From assembly GCA_016283195.1 (NCBI GenBank), contig JAEEML010000124.1, positions 1-38,222 on the forward strand: a DNA stretch of 38,222 nucleotides. The letters run 5' to 3'. Positions within the stretch are counted from its first letter, which is position 1, and every line of letters begins with the position of its first letter. The notes beneath the pieces are model-generated. The model did no database searches, had not been told where the DNA came from, and saw only the letters and a program-made list of their open reading frames with translations. Position numbers and translations under genes: made by a program. This document shows positions 18,831-28,863 of the stretch, one piece after another. The DNA comes from Deltaproteobacteria bacterium. Its GTDB lineage: Bacteria; JAEEML01.

Positions 18831-21679
18831 TCCTCTTCCTCATCGGCTATTTCACCGAATTCCTGGCGCAAAAGCTCAAGCCGCACATTGCGTTCTTCCA
18901 CTAAATCGGTGATTTTCTTCGTGCGCGATTCTTTGCGATTCCAAGCTAAATCAAGAATACCGACATCAGCTCGTAACATAACTGAATTAAAGCGTTTTTC
19001 CACATTTTCAAAAGTAGCTGTACTCACATCGACCAAGAGATCGCTGTTATCATTCTCCAGCTTTTCGAGGCTAGCTTTATAGCCTTCAAAAATCTGCTTT
19101 TGAGCCATAATTTCTGAGCGCATATCTTTGGTTTGCGCTTCAACCAAAATCTGCACTCTGCCCATATAAATATCAAGGCGCAAAAGGGCTACATCGATTT
19201 TCCGCTTAGCCAAAAGCAGGCGATTTTGCAAAAGCGCGCCTTCTTCCTTATTGCTTAAGGCTATTTTGGCTCTACCCATTTTATTAAGCTGCTTTTCGAG
19301 CATTCTATCAGTAACAGCTTTGCCGGAAATACGCTCTAAAGTTTCCCGCTGCACCTTTAAATCTTTCTTTAATTCGGCTTCAAGCACAGCAAATTTAGCT
19401 ATACTGGTTTCCAGGTGATTAACTTTTTTCAAATAATCGCGGTAAGCTTTGGGCAATTCGCCCTCAGGCAGTTTTTTGGGATTAGCCCACTTGGTTTCAA
19501 TGGAAATCTGTGATTTTAAAGTTGAAATATCGCCGGTTAAATCATTCAGCCGCTTTTGGGCATAGGCCACCATAAAGAAGAGGCGGTCATAAGCTGCATT
19601 CCACTCTTTTGAGCCTTTCTCAAGAGTTGCCATATAGCGCACAATGGCCTCATAGGGCGAAGCTTCACCGGCAGTTTGCTCGGCCATGGCCTTTTTGAGC
19701 AGCTCACCCTCTTTATTCACTGCCTTTAAATAGCGCTCGCGGATAACCTGATCCCGCTGCTCTTCTTCGTTTAAAATCTTTATAATCATGCGATCGCGTT
19801 TAAGTTTACTATTAAGCGATTTTTGCATGGCATCTAGTTCTTGGATTACCTGGCGCTCGCTAAGCATCTTCTCTTTTACTTCTTTAATCTCGGCTTCGGA
19901 AAGTTTAAGCTGCTCACGATTGCTGTTAAACCACTTTTCCATGGCATCAAGTTGTTGATTTAATGAGGTAACTTCCACTCCCAGACGAAAGGCCGCCTGC
20001 TCGGTCTGCTCTATTGATTCGGTAATCAGCTTTTTGCGCTTATCATAGGAATCGGCATCTTGCGGAATCTTTTTAAAAAGCACCTCAAGTTCCTCACGCT
20101 CTTTGCGTGCTTTTATCAGTGCCTCCTGCGTAGCACTCGGAGCATCATCAAAAACCATCTCGCGTTGCATATCAGTAAGTTGCTCGGCCAGGCGAATAAA
20201 AGTAGCGCGCATGGCAGTTTGTTCTTTTTGAATTTCCGCGAGTTCCGGCAAAAATTGCAAGCGGTTATTGGTATCCAGAGAGTTCAGCATGGTATCCATT
20301 AATTGAATACCTTCATCAATCCATTGGCGGCTGCGATCAACCTCATGTAAAGTGCTGAGAGCGGCAACAACGTTTTTGTCTTCCCCGGCCCATACAGCTA
20401 CTTCGGTGGGCATAATGTTTTCCCAGCCTAGTTCGCCTTTCTTCCTGGTAGCCAAAATTTGTTTAAAATATGCCTTTGGTGAGGAATAGCCTTTGGTAAT
20501 AGCCGTAATACTATCAACTATTTTACCATAGCGGTTAATTATAGAATCAAATTGTTCTTCCGCCCCGTTTTCATCATTCATGCGCAACATGAGGTTGCCT
20601 TCCAAGAGGCGAGCTTCGGCGGCCAAAACAGTATTGTCCTCCGCGCCCAAAAGCAAGTCGAGCATAGATATAGCCAGGCGGTAATTATTCTCTTTTTCTT
20701 TTTCGGTGAGGTCGGGATTCTGCGCCCGGCGCACATAAGTCCAAGTAACATCATAGAGCATCTGCTCAAATTGCTTGGAGTGATGCGAGATATTTTGATA
20801 AGCATCGAGAGCAGCGGTAAAATCTTCCATTTCATAATAAACACGGCCAATTGCCATGTGACTCAAATCTATTATATCTTGCAAATTTTCCTTTTCGTCT
20901 GCGGTTAATTTGGGATTATGCTGCCATTCCACAGCCCGCACTACCACCCCGCGGAAACGTTCTATCGATTCCTCATATTTTTTAACCATTACCAGAGCTA
21001 CGGCCACAAAATAATCGGCCTTCACTCCTTCCAGCGAGGAAAGGTCCATATTGCCTAAAATATCAATTACTTTCTGCGGCTCACCCTGGCGAATCAGTGA
21101 TTTAGCATAAACATAACCGACTTCCAGAGGAACAGAGCCTCCGGTTAAAGAGGACATTATTTCAATATAGCGATCCACATTATCTAAATCATTTTGTAAA
21201 TCACCTATTTGGATAAGGCGCATCAAAGCATCGCCAATGTATTTGCGATCTTTTAATTCCACTAATTCGCCAAAATAGCGCTTGGCCAAAGAATAATTCT
21301 TAATTTGGAAATTAGACTCGCCAAGATAATAATAGACTTTGGATAAGCTCTTGGTATCATTAGCTTTTACATCATCAAGCAAATCACTTAAGAGGAGCGA
21401 GGCCTCGTTATAGCTATTGAGCAAAAACATTATCTCCGCATTGGTCACCCGGTCTTTCAAGGGAGCGCGCGTAGATAAGGCCTCCGGTTTGCGGCTTTTT
21501 TCATAAGCGGTGCTCAAACCGGTCCAGGCAACATCGAGCTCTTGCTCACGCAGCCAAAGCTGTTGCTCATGGTCAGGCGGCAACTCTTCCGGCCGCGCAG
21601 CCCAAAGCGGGCTCAGCTCGGTGCACAAAAAGCAAATTATTATAAGCGGCTTAAGCCATTTATAAAAATTTAAATTCAC
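18827..21679 (-). CDS. Secreted TPR/coiled-coil envelope protein
   Basis: 950 aa; signal peptide ending LWAA; N-terminal TPRs; long C-terminal coiled coil; 4-bp overlap with the next gene. Confidence 0.82.
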   Translation of the reverse strand: MNLNFYKWLKPLIIICFLCTELSPLWAARPEELPPDHEQQLWLREQELDVAWTGLSTAYEKSRKPEALSTRAPLKDRVTNAEIMFLLNSYNEASLLLSDLLDDVKANDTKSLSKVYYYLGESNFQIKNYSLAKRYFGELVELKDRKYIGDALMRLIQIGDLQNDLDNVDRYIEIMSSLTGGSVPLEVGYVYAKSLIRQGEPQKVIDILGNMDLSSLEGVKADYFVAVALVMVKKYEESIERFRGVVVRAVEWQHNPKLTADEKENLQDIIDLSHMAIGRVYYEMEDFTAALDAYQNISHHSKQFEQMLYDVTWTYVRRAQNPDLTEKEKENNYRLAISMLDLLLGAEDNTVLAAEARLLEGNLMLRMNDENGAEEQFDSIINRYGKIVDSITAITKGYSSPKAYFKQILATRKKGELGWENIMPTEVAVWAGEDKNVVAALSTLHEVDRSRQWIDEGIQLMDTMLNSLDTNNRLQFLPELAEIQKEQTAMRATFIRLAEQLTDMQREMVFDDAPSATQEALIKARKEREELEVLFKKIPQDADSYDKRKKLITESIEQTEQAAFRLGVEVTSLNQQLDAMEKWFNSNREQLKLSEAEIKEVKEKMLSERQVIQELDAMQKSLNSKLKRDRMIIKILNEEEQRDQVIRERYLKAVNKEGELLKKAMAEQTAGEASPYEAIVRYMATLEKGSKEWNAAYDRLFFMVAYAQKRLNDLTGDISTLKSQISIETKWANPKKLPEGELPKAYRDYLKKVNHLETSIAKFAVLEAELKKDLKVQRETLERISGKAVTDRMLEKQLNKMGRAKIALSNKEEGALLQNRLLLAKRKIDVALLRLDIYMGRVQILVEAQTKDMRSEIMAQKQIFEGYKASLEKLENDNSDLLVDVSTATFENVEKRFNSVMLRADVGILDLAWNRKESRTKKITDLVEERNVRLELLRQEFGEIADEEEE

Positions 21680-21694
21680 AATAAAGCCTCTGAA

Positions 21695-22528
21695 TTAACG
21701 GTTCGCCGCCTCAGCTTTGGCAGCACTGCTCATTCCCCCGGATTTGGAATCTTTATTCTCCGAGGTAAGCGCTGTACTCTGCTCAAACTCGTCGCGAAGA
21801 GCTTTTTTGCGCTCAACATCATAACGCACAGTGGGCCTGTCCTCCATGGAATATGTAGGATTTCCCTTTAAATACGGCACAATAACCACTGTTGTCAGCT
21901 TGCCTTCATCGGCACTGAAGGTGTTGCTGGATTTAATTTGAAATTCATAATCATTCAAATATTGGAACATTTTACCATCGCCCCTGAGCTCAATATAAAC
22001 AGAGAGCAGATGGCTACCGGGCGTCAAATTATCCTCAAAGACAACAAACTCTTTGTTTTTAGTTAAGTCGCCGTTATTTTGTACTTTATTGTAAATTGGC
22101 TGGCTATCAAGCGAATACTGAATACGCTCAATAATATACTGATGTCCAAGTTCGTTGCGGTGAATTATTTTGGCTCTGGCGCCGTTAATAGCGCCATTGA
22201 TTACCACTTCCTGCAATTGCACCAAGCGGGCTTTTGATTGGTGAATACGCTCTTTAAGCTGATTAACTCGCTGCTCTAAATCCTTTAATTTTATGGAATA
22301 ATCTGCCGGAAGTGCGTTTGCTTTTTGGGCCTCGCTCTCATCTGCATCAAATTCATCGTCAAAAGCTTCATCGGTTGAAGCATTTCCCAAAGCGGCTAAA
22401 GATGACGGTGCTTCACTGGCGGCATCAGGCGTAGCCGCCTCAGACACATTTTCTTCGGCTATAATCGGGCTGGTTATTCCAAAAAAGAATAGCAGCGCAG
22501 CAAGCTGCAACTGGTATTTTCTGCTCAT
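21695..22528 (-). CDS. Exported coiled-coil/beta-rich protein of the type often annotated 'dihydrolipoamide acetyltransferase' in myxobacteria
   Basis: ATG at 22528 preferred over the TTG at 22549 because AGGAG sits 7 nt upstream; signal peptide; LKERIHQSKARLVQLQEVVINGAINGARAKIIHRNELGHQYIIERIQYSLDSQPIYNK. Confidence 0.72.
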   Translation of the reverse strand: MSRKYQLQLAALLFFFGITSPIIAEENVSEAATPDAASEAPSSLAALGNASTDEAFDDEFDADESEAQKANALPADYSIKLKDLEQRVNQLKERIHQSKARLVQLQEVVINGAINGARAKIIHRNELGHQYIIERIQYSLDSQPIYNKVQNNGDLTKNKEFVVFEDNLTPGSHLLSVYIELRGDGKMFQYLNDYEFQIKSSNTFSADEGKLTTVVIVPYLKGNPTYSMEDRPTVRYDVERKKALRDEFEQSTALTSENKDSKSGGMSSAAKAEAANR

Positions 22529-22557
22529 CGGCACACTCCTAGCAATCAAAACCGCTT

Positions 22558-22926
22558 CTATTCCAAATAAATAGAAACCGGCACTGCCAAGTATTTATCA
22601 ATAAAAAGTAATTTAGCTTCGATGGTGTATTCTATCTCCAGATACTCTTCGGATTTTGTCACTTTAAAAGTCACATTTTTGGGGTCAAGCTCCACACCTG
22701 TCTCTTTTTCTACTTCCTCAATCAGCTTGTTCACGAGAACAACGCGGCGGTCATTATTAAAATTGGGCATAAGGCGCTGGCCAAAGGTAGTTATAGCCAT
22801 TTGCCTAATGTTTAAATAGTCAATAAAATGAGGTATTAAAGCAGCACCAAAATAGGCGGCGACCAAAAGAAGAAGTATTATCACCCGCCCGAAAAAGCGG
22901 CTCACACTGTCATTTCTTACTACCAT
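22558..22926 (-). CDS. Small single-pass membrane protein, uncharacterised
   Basis: About 122 aa from the internal ATG (MVVRNDSVSRFFGRVIILLLLVAAYFGAALIP); the track's upstream start at 22947 is a TTG. Confidence 0.6.
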   Translation of the reverse strand: MVVRNDSVSRFFGRVIILLLLVAAYFGAALIPHFIDYLNIRQMAITTFGQRLMPNFNNDRRVVLVNKLIEEVEKETGVELDPKNVTFKVTKSEEYLEIEYTIEAKLLFIDKYLAVPVSIYLE

Positions 22927-22951
22927 AGCTTCAATCCCGCATCGCAAATGA

Positions 22952-22976
22952 GCGTTTACAACACTAAACGCGTTTA
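22952..22976. promoter_or_regulatory. Composite inverted repeat GCGTTTA-N6-TAAACGCGTTTA (operator-like)
   Basis: Direct reading; contains a 12-bp perfect palindrome TAAACGCGTTTA at 22965-22976 upstream of the small membrane protein gene. Confidence 0.5.
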
Positions 22977-23039
22977 TAGATTACTCCAAACAAGCAGAAC
23001 TTGTCATTAAGTAATCAGCAAATTGTCAGGGAAATGATA

Positions 23040-26000
23040 TCAAATAGTGGGGAAAGGCAAATAATTTGCCGAAGCCAGGAGATTCTTGCCCAGAATATAG
23101 AGGTCGGCGGCTTTTAAGAGCATGGAATCGCAGCAACAAGTAGGCTCCTTAAGTTCAAAGTTGGAAACAACCAGTTCGGAACCAACTTTTTTCATCTCAG
23201 CAACCATAGCGGAGCAGCTATATTTTAGCTTGTCGCCATTTACTTCCAGGCGATCGGTGCCCTTTTTGTTTTTAGCCTCCACCACAAAGCCACCATCTTT
23301 TTTGCGACTTAATCTATAGCCTCGCTCTTCGGCTGCAAAAGCTTCATCGGAGAAGCAAAGGCGCGGTTTATCTTGATAAGGCGCGCCGGCGGTTGGGCAA
23401 AAACTCTTGCAATTACCGCACTCGTTGCAACAATCGGCCAAATTCAGAGTTTGAAAATGCTGGGTCACAGCAACTTGGCTCTTAGTTTCGGAAACAACTT
23501 TACCGCCCTCGATTTTGAGCTTCGGCACAGTAATGGTTTCCGGTTCCACAAAGTAGGTAATATTGGCTCTATTGGGGCAAACGGTATCGCAAAGAGAGCA
23601 AATCTCATCGCAGTCTAGGCAGCGGGAAGCCTCGGCCCGCGCCGCCGCCTCATCAAGAGAGGTAATAACCCGCTCAAAGGAGTGGCGTTTTTCAATAGGC
23701 AAAACCGGCACTTTATCGCCATAATTGCGATAGCTCTTGCGTGCCATAGCAGCAGCAAAATCGATCTTTTTGGCAAATTCGCGGCTGAGCGGGAATTCCG
23801 CTCCGGCAGCCCCGGCAATCACCATAGCGGCGGCGCGGGCATCGGCCACGGCACGAATAGCGGTAGCAGCGCCGCGTACGGCATCACCGCCGGCATAGAC
23901 GCCACTCATAGCTGTCTCGCCGTTTTCATTAACCTCAATGGTGCCCTTCTTGCCAAGAGCCACTTGGCTGCCTTTAAGCACGCCATCGTCCAAATCCTGG
24001 CTCACGGCCACTATCAATGTATCCAGAGGAATACGCTCTTCGGAACCTGGTATTTCTACAGGTCTCGCGCGGCCGGAAGCATCTTTAGCACCAAGTTCCA
24101 TGCGGCTTACGACCAGAGCTTTTAAATGGCCGTTTTCATCCACTTCAATGGCTTTTTGCAAACGCAGCTCACAAATATGAATGCCTTCTTCGATAACGGC
24201 TTCGATTTCCTCAGGATCGGCCGGCATCTGCTCTTTGGTGCGGCGATAAATAAGGGAGACATTAGCTCCCTCTTTAGCCACGCGCCAGGCCGTGCGCACG
24301 GCATCCATAGCCGAATTACCGCCACCGATAACTGCCACATTTTGCCCCAGGTCACCAAGTTTGCCCGCTTTGGCCAGTTTTAAGAAATCCAGGCAACCAT
24401 AGATACCTTTGGCATCTTCATTGGCAAGGCCCAGGCGGCGGGAATGCTGAGCACCAACGCTTATGTATATGTAATCATATTCATTTTTCAATTGGCTCAA
24501 GGTCTTATCCTGACCAACATTCACGCCATAGATAAATTTTACGCCCAACTTGGTGAGCATATCCACATCCTGGCTAATGGCACTATCCGGCAGCCTGTAG
24601 CTGGGAATAGTCTTGGCCGGAATACCGCCGGCGATTTCGCCCTGATCAATAACCGAGACACTAAAACCGGCCAGAGTGAGATAATAAGCAGCTGCCATGC
24701 CGCCAGGGCCGGCACCGATAACGGCCACACTCTTGCCGTTAGCAGCTTTTTTCTCGCCAATTTTGCGTTCGGCATGCTCGGTAACAAAGCGCTTAATCTC
24801 GCGAATAGCCAGCGGGCGATCCATTTTGTTGCGCGTACATTTGGCGGTACATGGATGGTCGCAAATAGAGCCGATAATGGAAGGCAGTGCGTTTTCGCCC
24901 AAAATAACAGCCATAGCGTCATCATAGCGGCCGGCAGCTGTTAAGTAGAGGTAATCAGGCACATTTTGGTGTGCCGGGCAAGTATCCTGACAAGGCGCTT
25001 TTATGCAATCAAAGCGGCCGAGCGGGCGATTTGTCTTGGTATTTGGCGGCACTACGGGCTTTTTATAGCGCTCATCATGACGCACTGCTTCGGCATAAGC
25101 AGCCAGTTTTTCCATAGAAGGCTCAATTTTGCCCGCTTCGCCAAGAGCTTCCAGATATTGACCAAGGCGGCCATAGCCACCCGGGCGCAAGAGATCGGAA
25201 CTCATGGTAACCGGTGAGAAGCCGCTTTCAATTAAATGAACAATATTAAAGGCATCGGCACCGCCGGCAAAAGATATGGGCAGTTTAAAGCCCAGCTGCT
25301 TGCGGATTTCATAGCCGAGATTCACAGAAAGCGGATGGAGCGCCCGGCCGGACATATAGTGCATAGCTTCATTTTCCGGCAAAACTTTGCGCTGATTGAC
25401 TGTCTCCAAAGTGTTGGTGAGTTTAAGGCCAAAGAAAACGCCCTTCTTCTCGGCCGCCGCCATCAGACGGCTAATCATCGGCACTGCCGCTTCCATTGTT
25501 GGGTCATGGCCAAAAGCGCTGTCCGGCACATGAATATCGGCCCCATAGCCCAAATCTTTGTTGAGAATCTGGCGCAATAGAGTCGGCCCCAAAAGGGTCG
25601 GATTAAGTTTAATAGTGGTATTAAGGCCTAAATCTTCAATGAGATAAAGAGCAATGCGCTCAATTTCATCCGGCGGGCAGCCGTGCATGGTCGAAAGAGT
25701 GATATTATCGCTCAGCATAGCCGGAATATCGCGCTCCAGTTTTTGCCGCCACTCGGCAGAAAGTGCGGCCAAAATTTCCCGGCGCTTTTCGGTGCTATCT
25801 TTCATTTTGGCAAAAAAGTCTTTAATTTTATTGGACTTAATGCCATCCAAATTGTAGCCCACACTCATATTGAAAATAAAGCCGGGCCCGTCGTTATATT
25901 TGGGGAATTTGAGTTCTTCCCGCAGAGCCTCAATAATCAGATAGGCTTTTAAATATTCCTCAAAAGATTGTTTTAAGCGGAGTTCTTGCGACCATTCGCA

Positions 26001-26324
26001 GTTATAGCCCACATCTTCTACATCAATACAGGGCTTAGAAACATTTAATTCATCAAGAATTTGCACAGTTTTTAGTTCAATAAAACGCGCACCGCAAAGA
26101 TAAGCGGTGATAATATTTTGCGCCAGTTGCGTTTGCGGCCCGGCGGCTACACCGATAGGAGTTTCCAAATGCTTTCCGTAGAGTTTTCTGGCATAGGGTT
26201 CATCACCTTTGGGCCTAAAAAAGATATCTTCGGGCACTCCAAAAATGGTATGCCGCGATTTTAACTCGCCAAATACCCATGATGTCAATTGCTCCAAGGA
26301 ATAAGGGAACATCTCACCGGCCAT
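23040..26324 (-). CDS. YgfK-like (putative selenate reductase subunit) protein: dihydroorotate dehydrogenase-like, GltD-like NAD(P)H/FAD and ferredoxin domains
   Basis: 1094 aa; N-terminus IGVAAGPQTQLAQNIITAYLCGARFIELKTVQILDELNVSKPCIDVEDVGYNCEWSQEL; GltD-like CIKAPCQDTCPAHQNVPDY and SVAVIGAGPGGMAAAYYL; Fe-S cysteines CLDCDEICSLCDTVCPN and CCNECGNCKSFCPTAG; SD AGGAGG. Confidence 0.9.
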   Translation of the reverse strand: MAGEMFPYSLEQLTSWVFGELKSRHTIFGVPEDIFFRPKGDEPYARKLYGKHLETPIGVAAGPQTQLAQNIITAYLCGARFIELKTVQILDELNVSKPCIDVEDVGYNCEWSQELRLKQSFEEYLKAYLIIEALREELKFPKYNDGPGFIFNMSVGYNLDGIKSNKIKDFFAKMKDSTEKRREILAALSAEWRQKLERDIPAMLSDNITLSTMHGCPPDEIERIALYLIEDLGLNTTIKLNPTLLGPTLLRQILNKDLGYGADIHVPDSAFGHDPTMEAAVPMISRLMAAAEKKGVFFGLKLTNTLETVNQRKVLPENEAMHYMSGRALHPLSVNLGYEIRKQLGFKLPISFAGGADAFNIVHLIESGFSPVTMSSDLLRPGGYGRLGQYLEALGEAGKIEPSMEKLAAYAEAVRHDERYKKPVVPPNTKTNRPLGRFDCIKAPCQDTCPAHQNVPDYLYLTAAGRYDDAMAVILGENALPSIIGSICDHPCTAKCTRNKMDRPLAIREIKRFVTEHAERKIGEKKAANGKSVAVIGAGPGGMAAAYYLTLAGFSVSVIDQGEIAGGIPAKTIPSYRLPDSAISQDVDMLTKLGVKFIYGVNVGQDKTLSQLKNEYDYIYISVGAQHSRRLGLANEDAKGIYGCLDFLKLAKAGKLGDLGQNVAVIGGGNSAMDAVRTAWRVAKEGANVSLIYRRTKEQMPADPEEIEAVIEEGIHICELRLQKAIEVDENGHLKALVVSRMELGAKDASGRARPVEIPGSEERIPLDTLIVAVSQDLDDGVLKGSQVALGKKGTIEVNENGETAMSGVYAGGDAVRGAATAIRAVADARAAAMVIAGAAGAEFPLSREFAKKIDFAAAMARKSYRNYGDKVPVLPIEKRHSFERVITSLDEAAARAEASRCLDCDEICSLCDTVCPNRANITYFVEPETITVPKLKIEGGKVVSETKSQVAVTQHFQTLNLADCCNECGNCKSFCPTAGAPYQDKPRLCFSDEAFAAEERGYRLSRKKDGGFVVEAKNKKGTDRLEVNGDKLKYSCSAMVAEMKKVGSELVVSNFELKEPTCCCDSMLLKAADLYILGKNLLASANYLPFPTI

Positions 26325-26396
26325 AGTATCCTCCTTTAATGGCTGTGCTGTTTATAACGTCTTAGCAGTTTAATGCTAAAACTGTTAGATTTTGTT

Positions 26397-27566
26397 TTAA
26401 TTTATTTTTAGTACTTTGCGCAAGTAGGTGAGATCATCTTTTAAGAGAAGATCGTAATTCTTAGGATCGATATTGGTAGCATAGGTAAAAGCATTGTATG
26501 CTTCCTGGAATTTACCGCGGCGTTTGAAAATATAGCCTGGCAAATAGTAATGCCAAGCCACATTCGGCGCTTTTTCCACAGCCACTTTGCAAGCATCGGT
26601 AGCAAGACGCATTTTACCGCGCTTATATTCAAGGTCGCAAAGGAGTCCATAAGCAATACCCCAATCCGGAGCTGTGGGAAATACAGATTTAATCCACTCG
26701 CCGGCCTCTTCGTTCATGCCCATAGCCTGATAAATGCGGGCCATAGAATAACGAGCCAGTGGGTTGGGCGGATCAATTTTCAAGGCTTCCCGCAAATGCT
26801 TCATCGAAGGTTCGGCATCAGACAAAGTAACCGCTTCCCCGCGCGAGAGCTTCTCATCAAACGGTACTCTGGCACTTTGAGCTTGCTCATAAGCGGCCAT
26901 AAAGCGCGGCTCTACGAGCCAAGCTTTTTGGTCAAAATGGCGGTTGCTACACACCGGCAGGATACTCACTACCGATTCGGCCACTGCCTTCTTTTCGTTG
27001 TCACTGGATTTATTCAAAAAATCGACAACATCATAATAATAGAAACACATCCGTACATTTCTGTCGGCCATGGGTGCCAAATAATTAAGCACCATCTGCG
27101 CCTGAGCAGCTGGTAATTCCGGTTCCTTGGCAATCTCGTAAATGAAAATGCTGTAATTCACACCCAAATCAGCTGTTACCTGCACAGCAAGTTCCGAGCG
27201 TAAAGATACCGGCTCAACGGCTTTTAGCGCATTTATAATATCCTCGGCATTATCTGCTCCATAAGCTGAAAGGAGTTTTACAGCCAATACTTGTTGTTCT
27301 TTTCTGGCTTGCTCTGAGCGATCCTCCTTACCGAGGGCATCGCCTTTAATAAGTTGCACCAGATAGGCTTTAGCAGAATTCTCATGGAATTTTCCAAGTT
27401 TAATAGTTGCTGCTCGCCTAATGGCCGCATCATTTCTGTCATCAACCATTATCTTTTGCAAGGCAGAGATGTTCTTCTCAGCAGCATAGCGGTCAACCGT
27501 AGCCACGCTCACACAGCCAGCTAAAGCCATAGCAAACAAAAGAGCTAAACAGGTAATTTTTTTCAT
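26397..27566 (-). CDS. HEAT/TPR lipoprotein
   Basis: 389 aa; lipobox ALAGC; HEAT-like N-terminal half and TPRs at the C-terminal side. Confidence 0.75.
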   Translation of the reverse strand: MKKITCLALLFAMALAGCVSVATVDRYAAEKNISALQKIMVDDRNDAAIRRAATIKLGKFHENSAKAYLVQLIKGDALGKEDRSEQARKEQQVLAVKLLSAYGADNAEDIINALKAVEPVSLRSELAVQVTADLGVNYSIFIYEIAKEPELPAAQAQMVLNYLAPMADRNVRMCFYYYDVVDFLNKSSDNEKKAVAESVVSILPVCSNRHFDQKAWLVEPRFMAAYEQAQSARVPFDEKLSRGEAVTLSDAEPSMKHLREALKIDPPNPLARYSMARIYQAMGMNEEAGEWIKSVFPTAPDWGIAYGLLCDLEYKRGKMRLATDACKVAVEKAPNVAWHYYLPGYIFKRRGKFQEAYNAFTYATNIDPKNYDLLLKDDLTYLRKVLKIN

Positions 27567-27610
27567 TTTCTTCCCCTTAAAATAAGAAGTGTGAGTATCA
27601 AAAATCCCCT

Positions 27611-28846
27611 TTAAAGCGATTCAATCGGCGATTCTTCACCGTAATCATCGCTATACACCGGAGCACGCCCTTCATCATTATTGGCTCCGTCACGTGAATC
27701 AGCAGCTTCCGCACCGATAGCTTCGAGGGCATTAACTACCTGCATATTATCAGGATCAATCTCATAAGCCTCTCTAAGTATCGCCACGGCTTCATCCATT
27801 TTATCGAGTTCAACCAAACAGCCGGCCCAATCGAGACGCACCGGCACTCCTACATTCTTAGCCGCTTCTTTAGTTTTAGGCAAATAAGATAATCCTTTGC
27901 GGTAGTGCTCAACAGCATCGCCGCACCGTTTATCATGGCGCATATCATCGCCCAGGCGAATTTCATCAAAAGCTAATTGAATGCGGGTTTCGCCATCCTG
28001 ACGGGCTTTTTCATCGTCCTCGTTTTTAGCGCGCTCCTGGTCTAACATATTTTTATATGCTTCCGGCAAACGCTCTTCGGAGCTATCAACCTTCTCGATT
28101 TTAGAAGGTTTTATCTTTATGCGATAAAATATGCTAAGACCAAATCTAACCCCGGAAGTACTAACTACAGCCGAATCTTTAACAGCTGTTTTGCTGGACA
28201 ATTCGCCCTCACCGTAGAGGCCCAAACCAAAACCGCCGGCCAGCAGAAAATCAAGACCGACTCTTAAACCGGCAGCCACTTGGGCCAGCGACTCTTTATG
28301 AACTTCGTTCGGCCCGTTTAAGTACGATATACTACCGGCATTTACGCCAATAAAAGCGCCGGCATAAGGTTGCACGCGCAGTTTAAAGGGAGCAAAACGA
28401 GCATAAAAGCGAATAGGAATGATTGTCGCTTTGTAATTATTGATAGCATCGGGCTTAACACCGGTACCAATGGCCGAGCCATCATAAAGATTGCCTATAG
28501 CCATGCGCACACCAATTTGCAAAGCCAACTCGGTATAGGCCTTTAAAAATTGGGTTCCCAAATTGAGTTGCCCACCGTCAAAAACCTTGGCTTTACTCAT
28601 GGAATCGAGATTGCCCCAAGTTATTTTGGCAGTATCGGCAGTAAGCGGTTCCTGAAATTTAAAAGGAATAGGATGAGAGGTTTCGAGAGAAATATTCATC
28701 CCAAATTTGGATTCAACCGCCCTTCTCTCGGTTTTTATGGTTTCTTCGGTATCCTCGGCAGCCTGAGCGTGCAAAGGAGAAAGTAAAAAGCCCGCCAAGG
28801 CACATTTAATCAAGAACTTACCGTATTTAAAATGCACTTTACTCAT
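27611..28846 (-). CDS. Predicted outer-membrane beta-barrel-like protein with C-terminal TPRs
   Basis: 411 aa; signal peptide ending HAQAAE; Gly/aromatic-rich alternating strands in the middle; C-terminal TPR. Confidence 0.65.
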   Translation of the reverse strand: MSKVHFKYGKFLIKCALAGFLLSPLHAQAAEDTEETIKTERRAVESKFGMNISLETSHPIPFKFQEPLTADTAKITWGNLDSMSKAKVFDGGQLNLGTQFLKAYTELALQIGVRMAIGNLYDGSAIGTGVKPDAINNYKATIIPIRFYARFAPFKLRVQPYAGAFIGVNAGSISYLNGPNEVHKESLAQVAAGLRVGLDFLLAGGFGLGLYGEGELSSKTAVKDSAVVSTSGVRFGLSIFYRIKIKPSKIEKVDSSEERLPEAYKNMLDQERAKNEDDEKARQDGETRIQLAFDEIRLGDDMRHDKRCGDAVEHYRKGLSYLPKTKEAAKNVGVPVRLDWAGCLVELDKMDEAVAILREAYEIDPDNMQVVNALEAIGAEAADSRDGANNDEGRAPVYSDDYGEESPIESL

Positions 28847-28863
28847 AACATATCCCCAAAAAA

